DNA from: Ricordea florida
Taxonomy: Eukaryota; Cnidaria; Anthozoa; Corallimorpharia; Ricordeidae
NCBI GenBank assembly: GCA_949710005.1
Contig: OX453275.1
Location: 13,078,651 to 13,142,650 of the forward strand
Direction of reading: 5' to 3'
DNA: 64,000 nucleotides
The position numbers and the translations under genes were made by a program. Shown piece after piece: positions 45,901 to 55,961 of the stretch (the stretch's first letter is position 1; each line of letters opens with the position of its first letter). Under the pieces are notes generated by a model. The model was not told the DNA's origin. It did no database searches and saw only the letters and a program-made list of their open reading frames with translations.

Positions 45901-48900
45901 TTGGTCAATATCAAGCCATCTTAACCCATTGCTTGGTCAATATCTGGCCATCTTAAGCCAATGCTTGGTCAATATCTGGCCATCGTAAACCAGTGCTTGG
46001 TCAATATCTGGCCATCTTAACCCAATGCTTGGTCAATATCAAGCCATCTTAAGCCAATGCTTGGTCAATATCAAGCCATCTTAACCTTTTGCTTGGTCAA
46101 TATCTGGCCATCTTAAGCCAATGCTTGGTCAATATCTGGCCATCTTAACCCATTGCTTGGTCAATATCTGCCCATCTTAACCTCATGCTTGAAATGGCCA
46201 ATATCAAGCCATCTTGACCCCTTGCTTCGTCAATAACCAATGTACTTTCCCTTCCAAAACAATAGACATCTAATCTTGTCAACTGAATCTTAGGTACGTA
46301 GCTAAATGTTACAGAAAACCGGAGGGTGTACAGCAGTATAAACAAGATGTGGTTTGCCAGATGACAGCACGTTACTACGTGGGACTGTTTAACCAGCACC
46401 TATACCACGCAGGTAACTCAAGTTTACCCCAGTTTACACAGTGATTTTACTCTGCTACACTCGAATGAGTACAGATATAACTAGATATCACCCAGTAGAA
46501 ATAAACTCCACCCGAGGATTTTCCATCGCGTTATTCGTCCACTGATCTCTGTTCAGGAATATTGTCGCGTGCTAGAATCCGTCCCCGAAATTTTCCTTAG
46601 AGTCGGTTACACCTCTAATGGGCAATTATGAGGAGATATTGCCGGAAAACAGATACGAGTACTTTGTTGGTGTAAAACCTTTGAACACTTCAGCATCTGC
46701 CGTCACTGAGGAAAACAAATTGTAGGAACATTCAAATTAAGGATCAAAATTGCTTCGCCTCGGTGATAATTACAATTTTCTGGGACGAATGTTTAGTGTC
46801 AGTTGGGCTTTACTTACCGGTCAAATCGAAGCTTCAGCATTTCTCCCCCCCCCCCTCCCTGGGCATACCCCGAGCATTTGAATTTTTGGTCTTTCGTCTG
46901 TTCCCCCCTCTCCGGGTCAAAGAGCTGGTCAAATGTCCTACCATAGGTCCGTTTCAGGGAAATGAAACAGGAAACCATACTACGTTATGAGCTTGAAGTA
47001 ACGCCGAGTTAACACTTTTGAATACACGAGAATCACAAAGTTCTTCTGTAACAAGTTGTTTGTAAGCCAGGCTGAAACGAAAGCGCAAACTTTTCCTTTG
47101 AAGTCTTGTACTGTGACGGCTTCTGCGGCTGTTTTTGCCTCGTGGAGAGGACAAACAAGTAAACATGGAATCGAGGCTACGTGTTCAATCCCCCACCCGG
47201 AATGTTTGGTGGACAAAATTCCCTACCCCTGACAAGGCCAAGTGATCAAATGCCCGGGGTATGCCCAGGGGGAGGGAATGATTCTGTAATATTTTTTCCG
47301 TATCATTTATCAAATACAATTAACAATTACAAACAATTACAACTAACATTACCTGCCATTAGTAAATATATGATGATGAATAAAATAGGAGAATCACTTT
47401 CAAGAATTCCTTCACTAGATAGTTGGTAGGATTTTTTCCATTTCTCATAATGCTCGAGAAGTTTACCCTGTGTAGTCGCTTAATGTCGCTCTATTTGATA
47501 GACTGTTTTAATATTGACTAAGAAGACTGGCAAGGACGGATTCGTACTGTTTAACTTGCACCTATAGATGTAAAACTTGGCCATAACAATCAAGTGATTC
47601 AGAATTACTTTGTCCTTATTTTCATTGGATACACCAAACAAAATATTCATTGAAGTTATACCTTCTAAATGTATGTTTTGTTTCATAAGCTAAGATGTGA
47701 AGACTTTGCAAAAGCGTTCTGTTATGGTACACTTTGGCAGTAAATGTTCGAGGGATTCAACTTCCTTCTTGCAAAAGGAGAACAATAGTGAAACAATCAT
47801 TTTAAGGTTACTGAATGCCTTGAGGAGTGTCTCGCGTAGAAGTGATGTAGCGCGTCGAGCTTAAACTGTAGATACCTGAACCCCGATATCAATATAAAGC
47901 TTATAAAGCTGGCTATAAAACTACCAAGCATTTTAAAATAAAATGAGATGTGGAATTTTTCACGATCTCTAGCGAGCGTCCGAATCACCTATTCAAAGCT
48001 ACAAGTCATGGTTGATAGATTGGCTTCAGAGATTTTTAAACCCTCGGCAAAGAATATGCCTGTATTGGATAACAAGTCTCCGATTTTAACCAGTCCAGCC
48101 GAGAAAAGGTGTTTTTCGATTACTATCCGAGGCTTTTTGTACGACGGTATTCTTATTATTCCAAATGATCTGATTCACAATATCATCATAGGTATTTACT
48201 GTTGAAGATACTAACTGCGACCACGCCTCAAGACATTCGCTATAAAAAGATGGAATGTGAATTTGTGAGTATCAAAATTGAAAAAAAGAATGAATTTTCC
48301 ACCTGCGCTCGGAAGAAATTAATCTGAAATCACCTTCAAGGAGTTTTCGTTACCGTTTTCCTTATCCTTTGAGCTGTTATCTAGCATTTTTAGTCCCCCG
48401 TCCTCAATATCATTAAAAGGTGCTGTACGCTTTATTTTATCGTTACCCTGCCAAGTAAAGGTATAGATCAGGTTATTCATTTCTTTAACAAGATCATCAG
48501 AGGTTGAAATTAATGACGCCTTACTCATAAATTTTGGTATAACAATTTGTATTTTTTGGAGTAAGTGTTTAAGTGTTTATTGAACGGATTGAAAGATTAA
48601 GTCGAAATTTGCATACTTCCTTGATGTTCTGTGGTAATCGAAATATGTGCCTAATATCTTAATCGATTTCACGATTTTTTGGTTAAATTCTTCTTGCCAA
48701 AGTCGTTTCGGACCAATAGCAAATAGCTCAAGAGATTTAAATAGTTGGGGATTAGAATTTTTATATTGTAAGAAACGGGTCAAATCATCAGCAAATGCAG
48801 TTTAATTTCTTTGTTGTTGATTTTTATCCCCTTTATATTGCGGTCTTGTCTGATTAGACCTGTAAGTATCTCAAGAGCCAAGATAAAGAGTAAGGGTCAC

Positions 48901-50591
48901 AATGGATCAGCTTGCCTTACCACCCGCCGCACATAAAATAGATCTGTAGTAAAGCCATTATTGAGGACACTGCTCGATATATCTGTGTAAAACGTTTTAG
49001 TCCGTTGCATGAAGTATGGTCCGAAATTAAACTTCTCCAGAACTTTAAAGAAAAGTGAATAATCACGTGAGTCAAACGCCTTTTCAAAATCAGTTGCTAC
49101 CAATATACCAGATCTTTTTGTTATTTCTGCAAATTCTAATATGTCATCGATTGTCCTAGAGGCATCAAATATTGATTTTTCCTTTATAAAGCTGTTCTGG
49201 TTATGATGGATAATTTCTGAAAGTATTGGTTCTAACCTCGTAGCCATCACCTTTGAAGCAATTTTCACATCTATATTAATAAGTGAAATAGGTCGCCAGC
49301 TCTCAATATATCTCTTGTCTTTACCTTTGTTTTCTAAAAGAGTAACCATAGCCTGCTTTTGCGAACAAGACAACTGACCATATTTGTGGGAGAAGTTCAG
49401 AGAGTCCACGAGGCATTTCTCTAAAAGCGGCCAAAACATTAAACTCAACATTTAATCCATCATTTCATGGTGTCTTGTTCTTGTCAAACATTTTTAAAAC
49501 TCCAAACAATTCTGCGCTAGTGACCTTCTTATCTAATAATTCCTTCTGTTCATTGGACAGCTTTTTGATATTAAATTAAGGAAATTATCTTTAGATATCA
49601 AGTCCAGACTATAAGAATTTTCGTCGTAAAGCTTAAAGTAGAAATGTTGAATCTCTGTCAATATTCGTTTTAGCTCTCTTGTACACTCATCTTTAGGCAA
49701 AGGCGCACACGAGCCAAAGGCCCACAGTGCCGGAGCGTATCCCGGTTTCAATAGCATGAAACACCTAGGAGTATTATTACTCCTCCGTGGATGGGATGCT
49801 AGTCCATCGCAGGGTCACCCCCAGCATTGTATCGCTGGTACCCATTTATACACCTGGATAGAAAGACAGTGTAGAGTAAAGTTTCTTGTTTAAGGAAACA
49901 ACACAGTGCCATTACCAGGGCTCGAACTCCAAATCTCCTGCTCGGAAGTCTGACACGCTAACCACTACACTACTGTGCCTCTTACACTCATCTTTATAAA
50001 CATGTAATTGTCTTTGCAGCTCTTTTTAGTTTTGGCGGGGAAGATGTAGAAGCTTCGATATGACCGGTTCATTAATATCTGATTGACCTCCGCTCAAATA
50101 GTGCTTACTATCAAGATAATTGTGTCAATAACAAAATGATCGAATATGATTGATCGTTAACAGCCCGTATTTATGACTTAATTGGCTTTTTCAGGACCAA
50201 ACTGTCCTATTGACCTGTCCGATTACAAACATTAATTTTATATCGGACAGGCCAAAAAGGACAGTTAAGCAGCCAATGAAAATGAAACACTTCATGCCAT
50301 TAATCAATAACCTTTAACTGCCTAGCCCATCCTAGCCAATCAAAATCAAGGAAAATTTCTGAGGTGAGCAAGTTGACAGGTTCAGATTGAAAGCAAACAT
50401 GGACGAAATTAACTAGTCCAATGACTTTTATTCAGATACGTTTTCCTTAGATTTTGACCCAATTAGTACTTCCTGAGTTTCTCGCATTTATTTATTATTG
50501 ACGCAATTAATTTGTAATTGGACCTCATGTCGTACAATTCATATACAATACAGTTCGTGCTCGTAATTTCAAATTAATTTGAAATTAATCC

Positions 50592-50625
<34 letters not shown>

Positions 50626-51472
50626 AGTCCTATTACCATTACTAATCGCAAACCGTGAAAGATAGAACATTTCAGCCCCCCACCCCCCCCCCAAAAAAAA
50701 AAGCACAATGATGAATAAAAATGGAGAAAACTTCGAATAAGTGCTTGTAAAGGTGATCGCTGTGCGTGAAACGTGCGAAGAAGGCTTAGGCAAAGTCTTA
50801 GCCCGCCTTCACGTGCAATCGCAAAGATCTTGTGCTAAAATAACAAGTAAACGTGTTGAAAACTTTTGTTCGTCGCTACAACATTTATGCGAACTGCTCG
50901 TAGATGACGATGGATGTTACAGTTTTCTTTCTCCAAAAATTCAGTGCTTGATGTGCGCGCACTTGGCCAACTGTTGTCTTACTCGTTCTAGAATGTAAAG
51001 ATCTCTTATCCCGCTTTAAATCGTTTTTCCATCTTTAGGTGTCAACGTTGGTCACGTCCAGTTCTTGCCAGTGTCGTTACTGCAGTTGAATGGGGACAGC
51101 GAGTCGTCTGGAGGCATATACAACGTTGAACCTTACATGGCTGGAGAATTTGTCAAACTTACTAATAATTTCGATTGGGCTCGATCGGATCATAAATTCT
51201 CCGACCTTCTTTTAGCATTCAGTCACTTCTCATACCAGGCCTCCAACGGCCTGTTGATGATTGTCGACATCCAGGGCTGGACACCGGTTGATATGAATGG
51301 TTGCACATTCCTCACGGACCCGCAGATTCACTCAGTGGTTTACAAGTGTTTCGGAAGTGCAAATCTGGGAAAAGCTGGGATTGACAGCTTCTGGAATCAG
51401 ATCCATCCCAGCTGTAACAGCATCTGTGCAAAGTTAGGTTTGGCGAGGGCAAATGTGGTGAAACAGCAATAA
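32721..51472 (+). CDS. ALPK1: Alpha-kinase 1 with an N-terminal STAND NTPase (1211 aa, 9 exons)
   Basis: Vertebrate ALPK1 binds bacterial ADP-heptose in the cytosol and phosphorylates TIFA to activate NF-kB. Exons: 32721-33910, 34380-34485, 38821-39031, 39376-39562, 41136-41343, 42426-43446, 44956-45115, 46294-46412, 51039-51472; GT/AG throughout, phases continuous. Residues about 1-350: P-loop NTPase. Residues 364-634: ALPK1 sensor (WPFVPEKWQY 390-399, VFVMDRF 451-457, TPIAPQLIIR 481-490, SAVCIQIKGD 533-542, LPIPDKKG 567-574, FTPLF 625-629). Residues 635 to about 970: a start resembling human (LLSYS), then a poorly conserved Ser-rich linker. Residues about 975-1211: alpha-kinase with lysine in YVAKCY (K1032), EPYMAGEFVKL (1098-1108), VDIQGW (1143-1148), LTDPQIHS (1159-1166), NLGKAGI, and zinc-site residues H1130, H1190, C1193, C1197. 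The start is the first ATG after an acceptor, with A at -3. Human ALPK1 has no NTPase. Introns hold an LTR element, a hAT-like ORF, a minisatellite and a LINE. Confidence 0.93.
34856..38774 (+). mobile_element. Gypsy-type LTR retrotransposon, degenerate, in ALPK1 intron 2
   Basis: Direct repeats of about 112-127 bp bound it: 34856-34980 and about 38648-38774, both ending AGTAATAACTCGACA. CGTAG flanks both sides (34851-34855, 38775-38779) as a likely 5-bp target duplication, although the left LTR seems to lack about 15 bp at its start. A purine tract (AAAAGGGGGAT) precedes the right LTR. Between them, in sense order: a gag-like region (35160-35690), a zinc-knuckle-like stretch and a protease-like GRTLDFKVDTG segment (35800-36140), reverse transcriptase fragments (LPFGIRSGSEKFQKDMNQIL near 36350), RNase H-like and integrase-like pieces to 38140, and a tail to 38550. 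Many stops and frameshifts show it is inactive. Its end lies 41 bp upstream of ALPK1 exon 3. Confidence 0.88.
39839..40402 (-). CDS. hAT/ZNF862-like zinc-finger protein fragment (187 aa), intronic
   Basis: An uninterrupted ATG-started frame inside ALPK1 intron 4, antisense to ALPK1. Residues 73-110 contain FMFCKVCTDN followed by a KCTNFRKSTLERHASLADH stretch, the C-x2-C...H...H arrangement of TTF/BED-like zinc fingers at the N-terminus of hAT-derived proteins such as ZNF862 and ZMYM relatives. The part before it (SGWMTLYPWLAYD) is also typical of that group. The catalytic hAT region and dimerisation domain are absent; sequence downstream (below 39839) shows no continuation. It is most likely a truncated transposase rather than a host gene. 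Whether it is expressed is unknown. Confidence 0.6.
   Translation of the reverse strand: MGPKTKVWRLEKGQKTLCFGKNNNETESTDTTVNNVVSEDESHSRKRSFHSGWMTLYPWLAYDSKENFMFCKVCTDNNKDNGMVKKSKCTNFRKSTLERHASLADHMMLIQAPLLRHDMKMCRAKASAKIDRAIIALMKSVHWLILENIPLSRHRSLIGFIQDLSVEDVQILKEGEINYDSPTKSLS
41736..42345. mobile_element. Inverted-repeat element with TTTTAGTATA ends
   Basis: The left end TTGTTTTAGTATATACTAAA (about 41734) and right end ACTGTTTTAGTATATGCTAA (about 42313) share a motif that is itself palindromic. AGCCAATCAGAGCGCAAC lies at 42280. It resembles the bodies of the 12.0 and 61.0 kb elements but has no palindrome here. It lies in ALPK1 intron 5 and ends about 80 bp before exon 6. Confidence 0.6.
43917..44890. 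repeat. Facing repeats with degenerate hammerhead-like motifs
   Basis: On the plus strand at about 43936-43970 the sequence is the reverse complement of CTGAAGAAGACACTAGACAG then GAGTGTCGAAACG; at about 44843-44880 the same motif reads forward (CTGAAGAAGACACTAGACAG, GAGAGTGGAAAC). They therefore face each other across about 900 bp, which contains two further inverted repeats (44189/44284, TAATATAATTTATTCA type; 44567/44728, ATAAGGGGACAGAATCT type). Such motifs resemble decayed hammerheads of Penelope-like elements, but an extra base after the core makes activity unlikely. It lies in ALPK1 intron 6, ending just before exon 7. Confidence 0.5.
45400..45530. repeat. Long palindrome (TTTCCCGAG type)
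   Basis: The arms GTTAGTTTTGTTTTCCCGAG and CTCGAGGGAAAGCAAAACTA pair, with inner arms CTGATGTTTCCCGAG / GAGGGAAACATCAG and apex ACGAAGT. The apex resembles those of the palindromes at 31.3 and 61.2 kb. It lies in ALPK1 intron 7. Confidence 0.8.
45679..46238 (+). repeat. 32-bp minisatellite, about 17 copies
   Basis: The unit starts GGTCAATATCTGGCCATCTT and continues AACCCAATGCTT. Copies differ by a few recurrent changes (TCTGGCC versus TCAAGCC; AACCC versus AAGCC). Degenerate units in reverse orientation (TATTGGCC-type) occur at about 45160-45345. It ends 56 bp before ALPK1 exon 8. The spacer-free tandem layout excludes a CRISPR array. Confidence 0.95.
46840..47280. mobile_element. MITE with about 30-bp inverted ends (CCCTGGGCATACCC)
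   Basis: The left end has CCCTCCCTGGGCATACCCCG then AGCATTTGA; the right end has TCAAATGCCCGGGGTATGCC then CAGGGGGAGGG, complementary with one or two mismatches. The 360-bp interior is non-coding. It lies in ALPK1 intron 8. Confidence 0.8.
47480..50090 (-). pseudogene. LINE retrotransposon, L1/Tx1-like, degenerate
   Basis: On the minus strand from about 50090 downwards the fragments keep the order of a LINE reverse transcriptase. About 49450-48900 encodes SWRPISLINIDVKIASKVMA, then SFIKEKSIFDASRTIDDIL, DFEKAFDSRDYSL and a QADPL variant of the QGDPL motif. After a frameshift, AFADDLTRFL (about 48770-48800) holds the catalytic aspartates. About 48530-48320 encodes a C-terminal-type segment (FTWQGNDKIKR, DGGLKML). 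Stops and frameshifts separate the blocks, so it is dead. A SINE interrupts it at 49696-49982. It lies antisense in ALPK1 intron 8. Confidence 0.85.
49696..49982 (-). mobile_element. tRNA-derived SINE (family B) inside the LINE
   Basis: A 14-bp perfect target duplication, TACACTCATCTTTA, flanks it (49682-49695 and 49983-49996). In minus orientation the tRNA-like head contains GTGTAGTGGTTAGC and a B-box-like GGAGTTCGAGCCCTGG; the body includes CAGGTGTATAAATGGGTACC. The tail runs through GGCTCGTGTGCGCCTTTGCC. It is the same family as 56583-56874, in opposite orientation. Confidence 0.93.
50150..50650. repeat. Inverted-repeat sequences of the GGTAATAGGACTGAGTGG family
   Basis: A small hairpin CAAACTGTCCTATTGACCTG / CAGGCCAAAAAGGACAG lies at 50200-50265, followed by AGCCAATGAAAATG and GCCAATCAAAATCAAG. 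Near 50600-50645 a GTACTCCACTCAGTCCTATT segment is the reverse complement of the arm of the element at 19142. Boundaries are unclear. It lies in ALPK1 intron 8. Confidence 0.45.
50741..50998 (+). other. Unassigned 85-codon open frame in ALPK1 intron 8
   Basis: The frame opens after a stop just before 50741 and has no ATG at its start, so it would have to be an exon or a fragment. Its composition looks protein-like (VENFCSSLQHLCELLVDDDG, then SPKIQCLMCAHLANCCL), unlike the surrounding repeats. It is not needed by ALPK1: exons 8 and 9 join in phase and the protein aligns with human ALPK1 without it. It lies 40 bp before exon 9. It could be a relic exon of another gene or an alternative exon; I do not recognise it. 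Confidence 0.3.
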
Positions 51473-54400
51473 CAATAATAACTAATAATAATAATGATAA
51501 TTATAATAATTATAATAATAATAATAATATGATGATGATGATGATAATGTCTCTAAGTTGCGGGAGTTGGTGAGACACGATTAAGAGAACCCAGAAAGAC
51601 ACAAAAAACTGGAGAGAATTCTAATGATAATAATAATAACCAATAATTATAATAAAAGTAATGTAACGCAGTGCAAATTTTATAAGAACGATCAAATTTT
51701 TACACTATTGGATAAAGATAATTTTTTTTTTCAAAAGCATAGTCCACCTCTCTTGGGACAATATTCTTTCTATGTAATTACTCAAAATTTAAAAACAATT
51801 TTACCTGTCTGCATTCAGAGACAGAATTGCTTTGAATTAGCCTTTTAAAAACTCTAAAAAACTCATATATTTTAAGTAGCTCTTCCACAATTTTAGTCAT
51901 TTTTAACAGGTGAATTTTTAACAGTGTAGGCTTCTAGAGCCTCTTGTTGTTCTTATTATATCTCTCAGTTAATACGCGTGCTGTGATTGGTCAATTTAGC
52001 AGGCCGTACTTCACTGTCCGGCCCGCTAAATTCAAAAGTTTCTTTTAGTCGCCAAAATGTCTCCAGAGATAAAATAAATATCTTGCAAACCTCGTTTTCT
52101 CGGTCCTTACTGTAAGTTACGGACCGAGTTTTTTCCGCTCGGATTTATGGCACCCGCGCATCCAATAATTTTTAAGTTTTTGTCATTATTCATTTATGTC
52201 ATAAAGCATATATATCCCTTTAGCTAGAGTACAGAAAACGGGAACTTTCTCATTCTTCATACGGCAAACGTATTTTGTTTCAGTGTTTTCTGTATTTCCA
52301 GTTAGGGTGTCGGCTGCTGCGACAAGTTCGTTGTCCAGAAAGTCAAGTCAAAATTTGGTTCGTCAAGTCCGGCCTTTTTGTTTGTTTGTCTGTTTTTCTT
52401 CCTCCTGTAGAAAACTGGTCAAACCGGGACTTCACAGTGTAACACGCTAGCATATTTTTGCGTGTTCTCTTGACTTTATATGGCAAAATGACGTAACACT
52501 GGAATAATAAAAACAGTAATGAAGTGTGGGATCGTATGGAAATATCTATTACCATTTTGGTGCCCTGTTTTCCTTACATCTCTAGCCCTTCCTAACCTGA
52601 CTTGCCCAATCCGGAGGAAAAGTTCGACACCATCAATGTGCCTGTTCCTTGGCAGGTCAAGGATAAACAACCAATCAGCGACCATAGTTACAATTCATTT
52701 GATTCACTGCTTTGTATGTATGATATAAGTTTGACACTGTTATTAGCCTGTCAGCTACGTGATTTTACTGCACATATAATATCCACCAGGCCAATTCACT
52801 CGTCCCAAGAGGTCCCTGTTGTCATGCGCCAATGGCCTAAGGAAAGCGGGCTCTAGGGACGAGATTGATGAAGGGCCCATTTCTTGAGAGGCTCTGTAAG
52901 TTACCAGGCCTGGGAAGCCATTTTATGATTGCAATGTTTACAACGGAAATTACAATTTTGTTGGCTTTGAAGTTTAAGCCAGGCAATTGTAAGTTAACTT
53001 GCAGGTTGTGCTGGTTAGTACGTCATGAACTACACAAACATTCGATAGACTCAAAGTTATAAATGTAGCTCCGGGCCCGTTAAGGTACTGGGACCTTTGA
53101 GAAACGGTCCCCATACATTCGCTCCGACGAAGGGCTAACGCTCAAAACGTCAGCACCTCCCTTTTACCTTACGGTGGTATAACTTACTTTATCAATTCGT
53201 TTGATTATCCCAATTTCTTGTGTTTCAATTCCCCACCGACGCAGCACCAGTTTCTTTAGAAACTATCCTCATGCAAAAAGTTTAAGTAACAACTCTGCTC
53301 CCCAGATTCTTAAGATTTTTGTCACAGACTAACTTATCTTGTCACCAAAGTCCTACTAGTCCAACGACTTAAATTCAATAAAACACTGCTAATGGATAAG
53401 AACAGCAGCAGCTTGTTCGTTAAGAGATAATATTCCGCTTTTTCAGTCAATCAGAAGCGAAACTAAAATCATTCGGAACTAGCTCACACATGGTTTACCA
53501 TCAACTGATGCTGGCAACATATATTTGCTTTGATTGGTTCACGGGATTTTGCACGCATGTTGTATAATATTGGCCAGGGTAATAATATTTAGTGCCTCAA
53601 TCAGTGGTTCCTTAAACTGTCTTGTAAGTTTAACGACGAGGAGCTTAGCTAAAGCATGGCACAACGACGACGTCAATTCAGACACATAGGTGTGGTCACA
53701 AGTTTGAATCAGTCTAAATCGCTGCAATCAGATTTGTGTAAATACTGCCTACATCAAAACCTAAACTTGGAATCTGTTAACTAAAGAAATTCCGGATCAA
53801 TGTAAGTATCTGGGTAACTGTGCACTTAACCCTCCCCTAACCCAAAAAGTTATAATAAGTTAAAAATTTGGCGTTAATGTTGGGTCAGGGGAGGGGTAGG
53901 TGAACAGTTGCCCAGATACTTACAGTGATCCGAAGTTCCTGATGTGACTTTAAGGCCATAGTGAAGAGGTGCTTAATACAGTTATATGGGTGCTGCATTT
54001 CTTCTGAGTATCTCCGTCTAGCTTCAGATGTCATGACCTTGGTGTATTGTTTGAAAACCTTTCCTCTGTATCTAGATCCTGGGTCAATTCAAACTTTACA
54101 GAACAGATGCATGTGACAATCCTGAAAAGAGGTCCAAAGCCTTAACAACATGTACATGTATCATTCAGAAAAAGATACTTTTGTTTTACTTGGTTTCAAG
54201 ATAGTCTCTTGAAATTCGTTCTAACTGCAACTACATATACAGTACAATACTGAAACAATGTCAAACCAAATTATCCACGACTTTGAAATTGTAAATGGTG
54301 GAGCAACTTAGACAAAATTAATTGCCTTTATTTTCACAGTTCTACATGTAACCTTGAATACTCAAGAACTTGATAAGTTAATGTTTTCTAATTATTGAGA

Positions 54401-55961
54401 CCCTGATGTAATGCCTTGCAAACAGTGACAGCCATAATGGCTTAACTGTTCCTAATAAGTTTTGTTTAGTTCAATGACTCACACTGCAAGTTGCATTTTT
54501 TATTTTTTGTACTTTGAAACAGTCAAACCTTCAGAGTATGGTAGGTACACAGTACACCAGAACCTGGAGTTACCCATTAAGGTAATGTCTACAGCAAACA
54601 GAATTTATAACCTCCTTTATTCAAGGGCACATCATGTTTATAGCTCCTATTATATCTATTCAACCACGATCAATAGTTCACCCTTAGCTTTTCATTCCAA
54701 AATTGTGTGCTTGCTTATCCAAACAGCACTATGTGATCTTAAAAATAAATTGAACAGAAACTTCATGGACTGAGATCCACATTCAGCACTGAGCTGTACT
54801 GTGCAGTACATTAAGATACAGAAACAAAGCCAGCCAAGTGCTGACATCAAACTAAAAAAGACAGACAAGAAAATGTTGAAGCCATTAACTACTGACAATG
54901 GCAGTCAAGGTTTTTCCATCCTAAAGATAATGAATTCAGTATCCACAGTTTTACGACCATAACTGTTTTCCCAAAGGTTTTTTACTTGTAAGTTACCATA
55001 ACACAAGTTCTGCACTGAAAATGAGAGCAACACTTTGTTAATATTATTTTACTGATATCATCCCACACACTACAACAGTGTCTCCTTCTATTTCAATGTG
55101 CTGTTTACCTTATTATTACTGTTGCACCTGTAGGTTTTAGTTTTACTTAAAGCTTAAAATACTTAAAATACTTTTTCTATCTCTCGAACTGAGAAGTTAC
55201 CTTAAAAATTAAGACAATTGATGCAAGCTTCTTGGATAGAATCATTATCATTTCCTACATATTCCTTTAAATTTTGAACCCCACACTGAATCCACTGTAA
55301 GATCAATGATGAGCTTACAAGGTGATATTTGATGCCAGGTGTCAAAGGTGGTACAGTAGCAAAATCTTGATGGATGTCAATGAGTTCAACCTTGACAATA
55401 CTCCATCAAATGTGCTGTAAATTCTGAGTTAAACATACCGGTATGCTGTTTACACCACAGAATATTACATCAATTTATCTTCTTTTCAATACTGTAACTC
55501 CAAGTATAATTGGGACAAAAACAACTCAGCATACAATGATGCTCTATAGCACACTTGTATAGGCCTACTGCTATTGTACAACCTAGCAGAGCAACTAAGT
55601 AAGTAATGTTTAAAATTTATGCGTTGGACAAACGAGAATGCTAACATTGATTATCAGTTAAATATCACTGAGAACCACCACTTTGTTACTGGTGTAGAGT
55701 AACAACTGCACTATAATCCATGCAAACATCGTTGAAAAAAAAATAATAAGTACCCTAATCATGCACAGTAAAGCTAAATGTTACTGTCATAACATCATGT
55801 TACCAAAATGATTAGATAAGAAACTTTAACATCTTTAATGGGATAACCCTGAACACCAGGCATGAAAAGTATTAGATAATAAACCATTAATCTAGCAGTA
55901 TCAGTTCAAACTGACTAAAGACTGTGACAAAAAACAGTTCTGCTTCCCTCTAGTTTCCCAG
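51473..55961. other. Intergenic DNA between the convergent ALPK1 and synaptogyrin genes
   Basis: It contains the 3' untranslated regions of both genes, which point at each other. An (ATA)n-rich stretch lies at 51475-51545, directly after the ALPK1 stop; an AATAAA for ALPK1 is present near 52073. A degenerate Penelope-like motif (GACGAAGGGCTAACGCTC then AAAACGTCAGC) is at about 53116. No gene was recognised. A MITE at 53790 is listed separately. Confidence 0.6.
53790..53938. mobile_element. MITE with about 40-bp inverted ends
   Basis: The left end CGGATCAATGTAAGTATCTG and right end CAGATACTTACAGTGATCCG pair, extending inwards through GGGTAACTGTGCACTTAACC and CCCTCCCCTAACCCAA with their complements, leaving a loop of about 45 bp. 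It is nearly all palindrome. Confidence 0.88.

Noticed and set aside
45679-46238. CRISPR-like array
   Set aside because: The 32-bp units are directly adjacent with no unique spacers, in a eukaryotic intron; it is a minisatellite.
53110-53150. A second active hammerhead ribozyme
   Set aside because: The motif CCGACGAAGGGCTAACGCTC then AAAACGTC lacks the CTGA core and the GAAA context is altered; at best a decayed relic.
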